Shown here one piece after another: positions 34,532 to 46,551 of a stretch of DNA of 64,000 nucleotides. The DNA is taken from the NCBI GenBank assembly GCA_028641055.1, contig CM054061.1:36476076-36540075 (forward strand). Reading direction: 5' to 3'. Made by a program: the position numbers and the translations under genes. The notes under the pieces are model-generated. The model ran no database searches and was not told where the DNA came from. It worked only from the letters and a program-made list of their open reading frames with translations. This DNA comes from Alopecurus myosuroides (Eukaryota > Streptophyta > Magnoliopsida > Poales > Poaceae). How positions within the stretch are numbered: position 1 is the stretch's first letter; every line of letters starts with the position of its first letter.

Positions 34532-35017
34532 TTGCAGGAACCTATGGAAGAAGAAACTACTGAATCTGGAATCTCATTGGATGAAAAAGAGAAGAAGAGT
34601 GATGATCAAGGGGAGGAAGAATGGAGCTACCCATGTCTATCTCCAAATGAGAGTAACTCTTTAACTCATAATTGTGATGATCCTATTGATTCTTTTGAAA
34701 TATCTCTTTTTGATGAAATCTATACTTGCTTTACTTGTGACCTTGATACTACTATGAATCAAACTTGTGAGAATGATATTGATACTGTTATTTATGACAA
34801 TCCATGCTACTTTGATAAATCCTATGATAATCCTCTATTTATTCCAACTATTGGTATGCATGATAATGAGGAAGTTTGTTTTGAAAATCTATATGATAAT
34901 TATCTTGATGATGGTCCTATGTTACTTGATGTTATAAATTATAATGCTACTGAAAATATGATTGCTATAATGTGTCCCATAACGTTAATGATTGATCAAT
35001 CATCTTGTCCTAATTGA
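34532..35017 (+). CDS. Acidic ORF of a LARD-like element, unknown function
   Basis: 161 codons, very acidic, rich in Asp, Asn, Glu, Tyr and Cys. It has repeated phrases such as CYFDKSYDNPLFIPTIGM and YLDDGPMLLDVIN. Similar frames are annotated as 'unclassified retrotransposon protein' in grasses, and no enzyme family is apparent. Another open stretch upstream (34334-34519, EKFIAWKGAFEIAFF) may be part of the same gene before a frameshift. I assign no activity. Confidence 0.4.
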   Translation: MQEPMEEETTESGISLDEKEKKSDDQGEEEWSYPCLSPNESNSLTHNCDDPIDSFEISLFDEIYTCFTCDLDTTMNQTCENDIDTVIYDNPCYFDKSYDNPLFIPTIGMHDNEEVCFENLYDNYLDDGPMLLDVINYNATENMIAIMCPITLMIDQSSCPN

Positions 35018-36533
35018 TCAATCATCTTGTCCTAATATGATTGCTAAAAGTGGGGAAAATAATGTGCTTGGATCTCACTGTTTTGGAGCTTGATATGAAT
35101 TGTGTGCTTTTAGACCATGAAAAACATGCTTTATGTGATAATTATGTTGTTGAGTTTTTTCGTGATGCTACTGGAAATTATTATTAGAGAGGAAAATATG
35201 GTCCTAGGAATTTTCATGTTACTAAAATCCCTCTATTTTTGTTGAAAGTTTTGAAGTTGCTCTTGTTATACCTTCCCATGATTTCTAGTTTGAGCTTCTT
35301 TAATTTATTTCTTTAAAAGATTTCTACGCATAGGAAGTGAGTTAGACTTAAATTTGTTTTACACTTTCTTCTTGATGCTCTCTTTTGCTTCAACTAATAT
35401 TTCTCATGTAAGCATCTTCTCAAATTATCATGCCTAGCTAAAAGACGTTAAAGAAAAGCACTTCTTGGGTGATAACCCATGGTTCTATTTTTGCTTTGTT
35501 TTTTCTGTTATCTTTGAGTCAAGGGGTTTTATACTTATGTAGTAACTCCTTTGTATCTTTCTTTTCATGCTTTAGTAGTGTCAAGTAAAGTTTCTGACGA
35601 GAGTTGTAGTTGGTTTTCGGATTTCTGCGCAGAAAACAGAATTCTGCTGTCCACCGTAAAAAATCGTGAACAATCCAGGAAGATCAGAATGACATGAATT
35701 TTTTTGTGCTAATTCATCTGCTATTTCCGAAACTTTTTAGTACTTTATATTTTTCGATTTGAGCAACGTAAGTGCCTCGAAAAAATTCGTCTTTACAGGA
35801 TCTTCTGATTTTGACAGATTCTATCATTTTTCTTGCATTGGCTCTTTTGCGATGTCAAGTGGATTTGTTTGCTTCACGAAAGATCAGTGGCTGCAGCTAA
35901 TGTTTAAAAGTATCAATAGAACTTGTTACATACAGAACCCGTGGATTTTTTATTGTTGCATTAACCCTCTAATGTGAATTACTGTTTGAGTATGGTGTGA
36001 AGGAAGTTTTCAAGGTGATATATGTGATCAAGAAGATTGCAAAGTGAAAGCTTGGGGGTTCCCCCGTGGTTCATCCAAGAATATTTTTAGAATACTCAAG
36101 CATCTTAGCTTGGGGATGCCCAAGACATCCCGTTCTTCATCAACTAGCTATCTATCAGCTCACTTCTCGTGAAACTATATTTTTATTCGGTCACATCATA
36201 TGAAGTTTACTTGGAGCGTCTCTTTGTTTTCTTTTGTTTTCCTTGCTGAAATAGTATCATTGGTCCAAGAATACTTGTTTGGGAGAGAGACATGCTCCGA
36301 TTTTTCATTTGAATACTTGCTATGCTAGTATTCTGAGTTTTTCTTCTAGTTACTGCAAAAATTCTTGTTCAGCTCTTGTTCTCATTGGATCTATTATTCA
36401 GAGCTGTTAGTTTTAGTAGTGTTATGTGAGTACTCTCATGTTTTCTTTATGTAACATGTAGATAGATTTTGTTACAACATATTTTGTATGGTGCTTGTTG
36501 GGAACAGAAACTGTTGCTTGAAGTTGAATTTTT

Positions 36534-36790
36534 AACGGTGCAAGTAGAAGCTTGTATAGACTATGGCTAGAAATTTTCCATATCATGCTAGATGTTATTT
36601 TAGTTTTAAAGCCTTGTGGTTATTAAATAGCATGATTAGCCTCAAATAGCTGAGAGTGTTTAATGTGCCATTGACAGAATCATGAGTTGTTCTTGTCATA
36701 TTGAAGCATAAATTTCTGGTATTCTCCTTTAAATTTTTTATTTGGTTGACTTGGCGCATGCTCACACCATGTTTATGACTATCAACCAGT
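36534..36790 (+). repeat. Inverted repeat arm, left
   Basis: It begins AACGGTGCAA and is an inverted, diverged copy of 37270-37525. Shared blocks include TTTGGTTGACTTGGCGCATG and AATGTGCCATTGA. Confidence 0.8.
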
Positions 36791-37269
36791 CACTAATAGC
36801 CTCTATGATCATTTAGTTTTAGAATTTTTGGTACCACTTATGCTTTGAATAATGATGTTTATGTCGCTATGCATGATTATGGCTCTTATGCTCTCTTGAT
36901 TTGTCGCTCCCAGTCTTTTGCTAGCCTCCACCTATACTGAGTATGAAATTCTACTCGTGCAATCCAACTCCCTGAAACAAAAGTTTTCCCATTGTGTCCA
37001 CCATACCTACCTATATGTGGTATTTAACTGCCACTCCAAGTAAATTTCTCATGTGTTACCTTTAAAACCTTCAAAATTATTCCTGCTGTGCGTTCCTGTT
37101 TTTGGTCATGAGGACGTAAATAGAGAATCTTTATCTCACTTGTTGATTGGATTTCACACCCTGGACTAGTGGCTTCATCCGCTTATCCAATTGATAGAAG
37201 TGCTGGCAGCGGGGTGCCCAGCCCCAAATTAATACACAAAAAATCTCTTCACCATTTTTGCCCTTGATT

Positions 37270-37525
37270 TATGACTGGTTCATAGTCATAAACATGGTGT
37301 AAGCATGCGCCAAGTCAACCAAATAAATCATTTGAAGGAGAACACCACAAATTTATGCTTCAATTTCATAAAAACAACTCATGATTCTTTCAATGGCACA
37401 TTAAGCACTCTCAGATAGTTGAGATAAGTCATGCTACAATAATAACTACTAAGCATAGAATTAAAATCCAACATGACATCAAAAAGTTTAGCCACAATCT
37501 ATACGAGCATCTTTTTGCACCGTTA
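37270..37525 (-). repeat. Inverted repeat arm, right
   Basis: Diverged reverse-complement copy of 36534-36790. It is probably a fragment of a second, oppositely oriented LARD copy into which the Copia element was placed. Confidence 0.75.
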
Positions 37526-37580
37526 TAAGAGATATAGCAATGAAACAAGAGATTACTAACCGTATCTTTAACATGCCCCC

Positions 37581-39029
37581 TCAATCTGATCTCTGCACAA
37601 GATTCAGATTGATTATGAACCGGTCTAGCATTTGTCGAGTTGCGGTTTTAGTGAACACATCTGCCAACTGATCATCTGTCGAAATAAACCTGACCTCTAG
37701 TGTGCCTGCAACAACTCGTTCTTGCACAAAGTGGAAATCGATCTCAATGTGCTTGGTACGAGCATGAAACACTTTATTAGTAGTAGGATAGGAAGCCCCT
37801 AAATTATCACACCATAAAATAGGTGCATGCTACCATGAGACACCGAGTTCCCGTAGAACCGACTCAACCCACATGGCTTCGGCAACGTCATTCCCCATTG
37901 CCTTGTAATCATCCTTAGTGCTAGATCTCGAAACGGTGGGCTGCTTCTTCGAGCTTCAAGAGACAAGGTTCGGCCCAACAAACAAAACAAAACCACCAGC
38001 GGATCGTCTGCCATCAATGCTGCCTACCCAATCTGCATATGTGAATATGCTAACACCGGTGGAGTTGGACTTGAATATTTTTAGTCCTGTATCCAGCGTA
38101 CCTTTGACATATCTCAGCATACGCTTAACAGCTTCCTAATGAACCCCAGTCGGCTGAGAGAGAAACTGGCACACCTTGTTCACAGCAAAGGAAATGTCTA
38201 GGCGAGTGAGCGTCAAATACTGAAGTGCTCCAACCACACTACGATGCCGGAAAGAATCATCAGCACAAAGTAGAGCACCAGACTCACAAGACAGTGGCGC
38301 CGACTGACAAGTGGAGTGGAAGTGGGCTTGCACTTCTTCATATTGACTCGATGAAGAAGACTAAGTGCATAATTTTGCTGAGTCAATGCCATGCTCCCTA
38401 ATGGAAGGACGCTTCGAGGCCAAGAAAATGTTCCAGCTTGCCCAAATCCTTTATAGGAAAACTAGCTGCCAAGGACTATACCAAGAGGTCTACTATAGCA
38501 GTAGAAGAGCCAGCAATAACGATGTCATCGACATAGACGAGGCTGTAAATCTATGCAGTACCGCGAGAGAAGATGAACAATGAAGTATCAACCTTGGAGG
38601 CAACAAACCCAAGTTGAAGAATGAGCTGACTCAACCGAGCATAACATGCACGAAGAGACTGCTTGAGACCATTAAGAGACCACTGCAGCTTGCAGACATG
38701 CGAGGGAAAACAGGCATCCTAAAAACCGGGAGGTTGCTTCATGTAAACATCTTCATCCATGTACCCATCTAGAAATGCATTACTAACATCCACCTAACGA
38801 ATAGTCCAACCGCGAGAGACTACTACACGTGAGAGCACAAAACGAACAATGGCTGACTTGACAACTGGGCTAAAGGTATAACCATAATCTATACCATGGT
38901 ACTGAGTGAAGCCACAGGAAACCAGGCGAGCTTTATGCTTGTCAATCGAACCATCGGGATGATATTTGGTCTTGAAGATCGACTTGCTGCCAACGACATT
39001 AACTCCAGGAGGGCGAGGCACTAAAGTCC
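37581..39029 (-). pseudogene. Copia reverse transcriptase and RNase H
   Basis: The fragment resumes beside the CACTA terminus with [20 protein letters not shown], then [26 protein letters not shown], the start of RVT_2. The middle is decayed. 38333-38136 reads [28 protein letters not shown]. The end is [20 protein letters not shown] and [10 protein letters not shown] (37772-37581), the RNase H C-terminus of Copia. Stops and frame changes interrupt it. About 35 codons are missing between this part and the integrase-side part at 43.65 kb, beyond what the CACTA insertion explains. Confidence 0.85.
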
Positions 39030-39456
39030 ATCACTAGTAGAAAAACCCCCAACGGTTTTTAGCTCTAGTCCACATGAGCCTACCAACCGGGACCAGAGGA
39101 GGACAGGGCAATGGCCCGCCTCGCTCAAAAGCTTTTAGTCGCACGTCGTAACACGAGTCGGGACGAAAAGTCCTCTGGCAACCGTTCGCGTCGCCTCGCG
39201 GAATTTTAGTCCCAGGTCGTAACAAGGCCCGGGACTAAATGTCTTCATGTCAACCTTTCGCCTAGGCGGAGAGCATTTAGTCCCGGGTAGTGTTATGGCC
39301 CGGGACTAAATGCTCAAACCATTTGGCTTCCGCGCGCTTTGGAAGTTGATCCACGGGGAGGCTTAAAAACAGAGAAACGCACCATTGCTACAGTACCGAG
39401 CACCGGTCTCTTCTCCCTCCTTGCTCTCCTCTCTTCATTCTTCCACATTCTCCACC

Positions 39457-40485
39457 ATGGGACTAGATATTATGGACATGGACTCACATGGTCGGAATCT
39501 TGATGTCGTATACACCAACGAGAGTAGAAGGGTTCCGGCCTATCTTGACCTCATGAAGAAATGGCTTCGCGAGGATGGCGGGGGTTTTCTAGGCCTTGAT
39601 ATTGAGTACACGTCCAATCAAAAGGACGTGGCTCTCATCCAACTTGCTCGAAAGAGCCATGTCTTTCTCTTCCAATGGTCAAGGTAAGCACTCCGATCGA
39701 TCTTCTTCTCTCTTTATCTTTTCCCATCTTTCTCCTTGATCTTATTTTGATTGGATCGGAAATTGTATAGGATAGCAACATGTACGTGTGTGTATCCATT
39801 TGTATTCATATATAGCAATCTTCATTGGAAATTAATTTGTATTCATATAGCAATGTGTATTGGAATATTCCATTTGTATTCATATATTGCAATAATGTAT
39901 TGGATGGCCGAAATTTCATAGGAATCGAAAGCAATATATTCATATATTATTGTTTCATTGGAAAGAATAAATTTGTTTCATTGAAACAATATACTTTTGT
40001 TGCATTGAAACAATAATATACTTGTTGCATTGAAACTTATACTTGTTGCATAACATTTGATCAAATTTGTTGTTGCATATCTAACATTATGTTTAACATT
40101 TGTTCCATTTTTTTGTTGCAGTAGTGACAAGCATTGTCCAGAACTGATGTATTTCCTTGCCAACAGCGGCATACGTTTTACTAGCGTTGACATAACGAAT
40201 GATAAGAAGAAGATATGGAACACCTGGCGTATTTTGATACCATCTCAATGCCATATTGATATCCAGGACATGTTCGAACTTGACTATCCGAAGACTTCAA
40301 TGGCTGCTATGGCATCCGCGTTGATCGATGAGAAGTACAGTATCATGAAGGAAAATTTTCATAGTTCGAGGCACAAATTTTGGAAGAAGTGCCGACTTGA
40401 CCAGATCAACATTGAGTACGCAGCTATCGATGGGTACCTTTCCTACGAGCTGTACCGTATCATCAGTGTCTTCAGCTACGGATAG
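39457..40485 (+). CDS. CACTA-borne 3'-5' exonuclease-like gene, copy C
   Basis: Exons are 39457-39683 and 40122-40485, with an intron bearing GTAAGC and TTGCAG. The joined frame is 196 residues, uninterrupted. It matches the DnaQ/WRN 3'-5' exonuclease fold. Exo I is GLDIEYT, with Asp48 and Glu50. Exo II is VDITND, with Asp103 followed by a KK(I) segment and later HIDIQDM. Exo III is EYAAIDGYLSYELYRI, with Tyr175 and Asp179. It is a minimal domain with no helicase or other part. The family removes 3' nucleotides from nucleic acid with two metal ions; substrate here is unknown. It differs clearly from copies A and B but shares their intron position and phase. A (TA)n tract follows the stop. Confidence 0.75.
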
Positions 40486-40565
40486 CGTCAACTTGCCCCC
40501 GGTCTTCTACTGTTTGGGACGATTCTGAGGAGGAGCAGTCCGTGTAGATGGGAGCCCTCGTGACG

Positions 40566-40566
<1 letters not shown>

Positions 40567-40621
<55 letters not shown>
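40567..40621. repeat. (TA)n microsatellite
   Basis: An uninterrupted TA run of about 27 units directly after exonuclease gene C. Confidence 0.95.
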
Positions 40622-40624
<3 letters not shown>

Positions 40625-41340
40625 TATTATGTATTGCTTAGTGTGCGATGTTTATATATATATTCTATCCCTAGAAGACATATGTACGTGTCTTTGTTTA
40701 ATTATATATATCTACTTTAAATGTCCTTACACTGGTAGAAAACAGGCCTACAGTCCCGGTTCGCCAGGCCCATTAATCCCGTCCGGGCAACCGGGACTAG
40801 CTACGCGCGATTAAAGGCCCCCCCCCCCTATAGTCCCATCTCTTACGGACCGGGACTAAAGGCCTGTCCACGTGGGCGGGTGGCGGAGCCTGGGGTCGGA
40901 GGACATTTAGTCCCGGTTGGCCACATGAACCGGGACTAGATTTATTTCGTAATTTTTTTAATTCATTTGGTTTCTAATTATTTTTCTCACCTTTTTTCAC
41001 TCCCTTTTTTCACTCCTTTTTTCTCTCCCTTTTTTTCACTCCCTTTTTTTTCACAATTTGTATTATTTGCTTAGTGTCTAACTAAGATTATCTCTAGTCA
41101 AATTAGTTACTCATGGTCAAACTTCCCGTTCGGTCACTCATTCTCCCACTACTCTAGCACTAGCACGCTTAACTTCCGAGTTCCATCCCGTCCCGAATCC
41201 AAGTGTTTCTCACGCATGTATATGATAGTAGTATCATATCAATCTTATTAACATGTTGGCCGAAGCCATATTTCTTTATTGTTTGAATTTCAAATAAATC
41301 TTTTAATAAACAAAAGTAATGATGTAATTAATAATTTTGA

Positions 41341-41665
41341 ATAAATAAATAAACATTAACTTTTAATTTGTATTATTTCTAAAAATACAAATAATATATC
41401 CAAAAATTGAGAAAAATAGAACTAATTCATTTTAAAATCTTAAAAATACAAATAATATATCAAAAATGAAGAACAATAATACTAATTCATTTTAAAATCT
41501 TAAAATACAAAATATATATCAAAAATTAAGAACAATAATACTAATTCATTTTAAAATCTTAAAAATACAAATAATATATCAAAAAATGAAGAAAAATAAT
41601 ACTAATTCATTTTAAAATCTTAAAATGAAAAAATATATCAAAAATAAAGAACAATAATACAAACA
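41341..41665. repeat. AT-rich tandem repeats, about 60-bp unit
   Basis: Around five imperfect units each contain ACTAATTCATTTTAAAATCT and AAATACAAATAATATATC. Also present at 49960-50230 in element B. Confidence 0.85.
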
Positions 41666-41682
41666 ATATTCATTACATGCAT

Positions 41683-41780
41683 AGAGTCGATCACACATAA
41701 CACAAACATAGAGTCGATCACACATAACACAAACATAGAGTCGATCACATTTCATAATTAACATATATATATAGAGTCGA
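41683..41780. repeat. Short tandem repeat, about 26-bp unit
   Basis: Three to four units of CATAGAGTCGATCACA plus CATAACACAAA downstream of exonuclease copy A. The equivalent is at 50262-50366 in element B. Confidence 0.85.
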
Positions 41781-41867
41781 TCACAAAAGATATCCATTAC
41801 ATATATATACTACTAATTAGATACCCATTACATGCATACATAGATATCGAACGCATGCATACATCAT

Positions 41868-42589
41868 CTATGGCCCCGCCGAGTAGATGCGGAACAACTC
41901 GTACGCGACATATGCATCTACGGCCGCATACTTGAGGTTCGTCATGCGCAATGGGGTCTCCTCCCAATAGAAGTGATTCTGCCGGGGGAAATCAGTCTTC
42001 ATCCTTTCATAGCCCTGGTGGATGAAGGTGCTTGCCATGACAGCCATCCCGGTCTTTGGCCCGGTCAACTGGATAAGATTCTGAAGATCAACGTAGTGAT
42101 CTTCAGGTATCATAATACCGATGCGCATCAACTTCACACGGTCTTGCGTGATGTCCACGCTGCAAAAGTCAAACCCCGAGTTGACAAGAAAATCAACAAG
42201 GTCCGGGCAATGCCTCGAACTACTGTAACAACAAAAATAGGATATGTGTTAGATATGTTGCAACACACGTATTGTTCACATGCAACAAAAAAACTCGAAG
42301 ATGGCATCCAAGATTGTACACGTGTGCTATATATATATAGCTTCTACCTTGACCATTGGAAGACCAACACCGACTGATTGAACGATATCTGGATGAGGGC
42401 AACATCCTTCTGATTCGCCGTGTACTCCAGATCGAGCCCAAAGAACCGGTGTTCTTCGGGAGCTTCAAAATAGAGATCGGCCAAATGACCTAGAGCTTCA
42501 TGCAGCCTCGCGGTACTGTTGGTGAAGAGCACGTCCAAATCCTTGCCGCACGGTGTGGTACCATTGTATTGCCTCCAAACTTCAGCCAT
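41868..42589 (-). CDS. CACTA-borne 3'-5' exonuclease-like gene, copy A
   Basis: Exon 1 is 42589-42348 (donor GTAGAAG) and exon 2 is 42222-41868 (acceptor GTTACAG). The frame gives 198 residues and no disruption. The start MAEVWRQYNG is chosen because the frame upstream runs through the terminal repeats. Catalytic set: Exo I FFGLDLEYT (Asp53, Glu55); Exo II VDITQD (Asp108), then KLMRIG and YVDLQNLI; Exo III KYAAVDAYVAYELFRI (Tyr179, Asp183). This matches the DEDDy class of DnaQ-like nucleases, closest in layout to plant WRN-exonuclease proteins. The intron falls at the same codon as in copy C, straight after the FQWS segment. Host origin followed by capture is inferred. Confidence 0.75.
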
Positions 42590-43649
42590 TTGCGTGCGTG
42601 TGCTTGGATCGAAAAGAACAGAGAGCGAGAGAGGAAGAACAGAGAGCGAGAGGAAGAACAGAGAGCGAGCAGTGGAATGGCGCCCTTCTGCCTCGCTCGC
42701 GAAATAAAAACCGCCGCGGGGGAGGCGAGACGCTTGATGTTTAGTCCCGGTTGGCCACGGGCACGGGGAATAAAGGGCCATTGGTCCCGGTTGGCCACGG
42801 GAACGGGGAATAAAGGACCAATAGTCCCGGGCGGCCAGGTCAACCGGAATTAATTCCCTCCACGCGTCGCAACGCGCTTCCCAACCCGCAACGTCTGACC
42901 TTCTGTCGCGGGTCTCCTCCCGACCCGGGACTAAAGACTCATTGGTCACGGTGCGCAACGCTTGGGGACTGATGCTGGCATACCGAAGGCCTTTTTTCTA
43001 CCAGTGTTATTTAATTATATATATGCATAATTAATCTGAGTATGCAATTGATGTATAAATATGTGATGAAATTTCGTAGTAAGAGAAAAAAATATGTATC
43101 TAAAGATAATATAAGATGTTGAAATGACTAGCAATTTGGAGTAAATAATTATTATTTAAATTAATTAATTATTATTTAAATTAACTAATTAACTATTATT
43201 TAAATTAATTAATTATTATTTGAATTCAAGACTATTATTACTTACTAATTTATGTTTAACTAAATAATTTTTTAATGTAGAAAAGAAAGATGTGGGACAA
43301 CACATCTCAAAGGTTAACATGATTGACACCATACTATTGTTAGTAAAACAGTATTTGATTCTTGGAAGCTGAGAGTGAAGGAACCTAGAAGTTAAGCGTG
43401 CTGAGAGTGGAGTAGTCTGAGGATAGGTAACCTTCTGGGAAGTGTCAGTTCAGAGTGAAAGAAGAGTGATCGGAGTTTTTAAAAATCAGATTAAGGAAGA
43501 ATGAATAGATATATAAATAATAGAGACTAAATGAAAAGGAAAATCGGAAAAAAGAAGTAGAGAGCTCCCCGTGAGCTGCCCTCTAGTCACGGCTCGTGAG
43601 CCAGCGGAACAAAACGGGGGGGGCCTCTAGTCCCGGATGGCCCGGCGAC

Positions 43650-46551
43650 GCGGATCATACCGGATATTGCCGTCAGTGGGTATCAACTCTGTGCGCGTAT
43701 GATAACGATTACGTGTGATCATGCCGTGGACAGGAGTGGGCGACGGGGCCTCCGACGTGGAAGGAGATGGTTCAACCAGAGGCGTAGATGGGAGCTCCCC
43801 AACGGAAGGCGACGCTGGTTGGCGCGAGGCACTGGCCTAGGCTGACCTAGGAAGTGGCGGGGAGGCAGGCGAGGCGGGCGACAAGGAGGGCGACATGGGC
43901 GTAACGGGAGACGCGCCCGAGCCATGCACGTCGATCACGTCGACGTTGCTCTCATCCGAGATCGCAGCGCCAGGAGTCGTCAGGGGTACATGAGGAAATT
44001 AGGACAGATCATATTTGCGCACAGGTACATCGATCAGGAACCGGTTCATCCATAGGAAAAGAAAGTCCATGCTCAAGATTGGCAATACCAACGGAAACTC
44101 TGGGATTAGAGAAAGGAAAAACGTTCTTATCGAAAATAACATCACGAGAAAGATAAATCCTTCCCGAGGTGCGATCAAGATACTTGTAGCCTTTGTGCAT
44201 AGGACTATAACCGAGGAAGACACACATCTTAGAGCGGAACTCAATCTTACGAGAATTATATTTGCGAAGACTATGCCAACAAGCGCACCCAAAAATCCGA
44301 AGAGAGAAATAAGAGGGCTAAACACGGAAAAGGCGAAACAAAGATGTCTCCTTGTTGAGAACTGGCGTAGGCATGCGATTAATGAGATAACAGGCTGTAA
44401 GAAACGCCTCGTCCCAAAACCGAAGAAGGACGGAGGAGTGTGCAAGGAGAGCAAGCCCGGTATCCACCAAATGACGGTGTTTGCGCTCGGCAATATCGTT
44501 CTGCTGAGAGGTATGCGGGCAAGATACACGATGAGAGATGCCGTACGCTGAAAGTAGTGGTAAAGTTTTTGATACTCGCCACCCCAACTAGACTGCACCG
44601 CCTTAATCTTATGGTTCAAAAGACGCTCCAGATGAGCTTGAAACGCATAAAAACCTGCTCGACATTAGACTTATTTTTAAGCAAATAAATCCAGAAATAA
44701 CGTGTGTATTCATCAATAAAACTAATATAGTACTTGTACCCTCCCGAAGAAGCAATAAGGGGACCCCAAACATCTGAATGAATTAATTCGAGAGGCACTG
44801 TAGAAACACGAGTTGACATAGAATAAGATAGTTGATGACTCTTAGGACGCTGACAAGCATCACACACTAATGGTGGTTCTGTGAAACTAGTACAAGAAAG
44901 CTTATGACTCTTAACAAGAGAGTTGACTATATTATTTGCTGGATGACCTAGACGCTGATGCCACTCGAAGGATGACACCTTGACACTAGTGGAGGCATGA
45001 AGGGTGGATGATGATGATGCACGACAGTATGGAACGAGATAAAAGCCCTCCATGGCTTCTACCGTGAAGAAGTATGAACCAGATTGCCTTGTCCTTTACA
45101 AAGAAAGCATTACGGTGAAATTTAACAAACACGTCATTGTCGAATAGAAGGCGATAAACAGAAAGAAGGTGTTTGTTAATGTGAGGGACATGCAAGACAT
45201 TTTTAAGATGAAGAGATGAACTGGGTAAACGCGAATGACCACTGTGCGAAATAGATAAACCTGTACCATTTGCCACCTGGACCTGGTCGTTCCCTCCATA
45301 GCGCTCGTGAACCTGAAGGCGCTCAAGATCGCCAGTAAAGTGATCCGTAGCACCGGAGTCCATCACCCAGGGCTGGTTGTCGGAGGAGCCGGTGGAGGGC
45401 GCGTTGCCAGCACGGTTGTTGAAGTCGTGGTCGACAGGCTTAGGTCTCATGACCCCAGGCTTTGCATATCTGGCACTTGGGGCGCTGATGGCCATTGCCA
45501 CCACCGTTACGGCCACCACCGTTACCTCCGGTGTTACCGGCGTTGCCTCCATTGCCTCCCTAGCGGCCATTGCCACCATTGTGTCCATCGTAGCCGCCGC
45601 CTCCCTGGTTGGCACCATTGTCGCTTTGGCGCGGTTGGTCACGGGCTGGCCATTGCCAGCAGCAGGCCGCCTCCCGCCGGAGAGAGCGGAGAAGATCCCC
45701 TGGGACGGCGCACGGCCGCCATTGCCAAAAGGGCGAGACATGGCGTTCGCGGAGGACGACCACCTCTCCGCCACGCTCTGCTGAGCCTGCAAGGCCTCAT
45801 AGGAGAGTACCAGCGAGTAGAAGGCGGAGTAGGTCATCTCGGCGTTGTTGACACCATGACAAGCATCAATGGGGTTGAAAGCCGATCCGAGCCCTGTAAG
45901 GATGTGGTCGATCAGCTCGTCCTCGGTGATAAGGGTGCTGGCAGTCGCCATGACATCGGCAAGGCCCTTCATCTTATGCATATACTCAGCCGAGGAGAGA
46001 TCCTCCTTCTGCAGCGACTGGAGCTGCCGCCTGATGTGGCGGAGGTTGGCGCAACCCTGCGCGCCGAACATGGCGTTGACAGCTGCCCAGACGGCCTTCG
46101 CCATACCGCAGCCGACAAGCTGGTACGCGATGTCATCATCCATCGAGTAGAGAAGGATGGCCTTGACCTTCTGATCCTGAGTCTACCCACGGAGGTACTC
46201 AGGGTTAGCGACGGTGGTCACAACATTACCGGTGCCCTGAGTTAGGGGGTTAGCCGGGGCTGCAGTGGTGCCATGGAGGTGGCAGTGATAACTAGCACCG
46301 GCCAGGATGGTGATAGAAAAGCTCTTCCACAGCGTGAAGTTCCCCTGTCCAAGCCGCACGGAGATCCCGGTCAAGGAGGCGCGGGCCGATACCGACGTTC
46401 CCGTGGCGGAGACGATCGGACCGATCGGGTCGGAGGTGACGATGGCGGAGGAAGTCATCGTCGAATACGCGGCGGCAGCGGTCGAGAGGAGAGCGATGGC
46501 GGTGTTTGCGTGTGTGTGTGGGGGGGGGAGCGAGTTAGACTGTGATACCAA
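43650..46551 (-). pseudogene. Copia gag, protease and integrase
   Basis: gag starts near 46551 (LGQGNFTLWKS) and continues in 46143-45000 (VWAAVNAMFGAQG, LQSLQKEDLSSAEYMHKMK, LADVMATAS, DELIDHILTGLG: the UBN2 gag domain). A Gly/Thr/Ala-rich linker with traces of a zinc knuckle follows. The protease reads WVMDSGATDHFTG near 45370-45330. The gag-pre-integrase part is WHQRLGHPA near 44970. Integrase shows DACQRPKSHQL, LELIHSDVWGPL and, after a frameshift, HTSQQNDIAERKHRHLVD and CVFLGYSPMHKGYKYLD. Several frameshifts and stops are present. The reading ends at the CACTA block with a DGNIRYDPRRRA segment. Confidence 0.85.
46540..46550 (-). other. Copia primer-binding site
   Basis: The minus strand reads TGGTATCACAG, one mismatch from the usual initiator-Met tRNA site (TGGTATCAGAG), just upstream of gag. 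Confidence 0.65.

Larger units (their letters stand above)
33884..37269 (+). mobile_element. LARD-like internal region, no enzymes
   Basis: It follows a PBS-like motif. It holds no reverse transcriptase, integrase or protease, only one sizeable acidic frame (34532-35017) and long AT-rich stretches with phrases such as AGCTTGGGG(A/G)TGCCC that recur in grass LARD elements. No matching 3' LTR is present; the right side is truncated near the inverted fragment at 37270. It would depend on proteins from another element. Confidence 0.65.
40730..43006 (-). mobile_element. CACTA element A, 2,277 bp, intact ends
   Basis: The termini are CACTGGTAGAAAACAGGCCT at 40730 and its inverse, ending CTACCAGTG, at 43006. 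They are flanked by the 3-bp duplication TTA (40727-40729 and 43007-43009). Subterminal regions are full of TAGTCCCGG / CCGGGACTA and GGTTGGCCACG motifs. The centre has AT-rich tandem repeats and a two-exon exonuclease gene on the minus strand. It encodes no transposase. Near-identical to element B at 49351. Confidence 0.93.
39032..43650 (+). mobile_element. CACTA element C (host of element A), right end lost
   Basis: The left terminus is CACTAGTAGAAAAACCCC at 39032, with repeated CGGGACTAAA / TTTAGTCC(C)GGG subterminal motifs through 39320. It carries exonuclease gene C. Element A is inserted at 40730-43006. After it the sequence resumes (AT-rich 43010-43260, then unique) and closes with CTCTAGTCCCGGATGG motifs near 43630, but there is no CTACTAGTG terminus. 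The right end appears deleted together with some Copia sequence. Confidence 0.7.

Noticed and set aside
41683..41780. Possible CRISPR-like repeats
   Set aside because: The units are tandem without unique spacers and lie inside a plant CACTA element.
41973..42377. Plus-strand frames over the exonuclease exons (also 50556-50918)
   Set aside because: Shadows of the minus-strand gene; no family resemblance.
42344..42958. Long N-terminal extension of exonuclease copy A (and 50922-51536 in copy B)
   Set aside because: The extra codons are CACTA terminal and subterminal repeat sequence; the ATG at 42589 (51167 in B) matches the start seen in copy C.
45307..46245. 312-codon plus-strand frame
   Set aside because: Antisense to Copia gag and protease; composition bias explains its openness.
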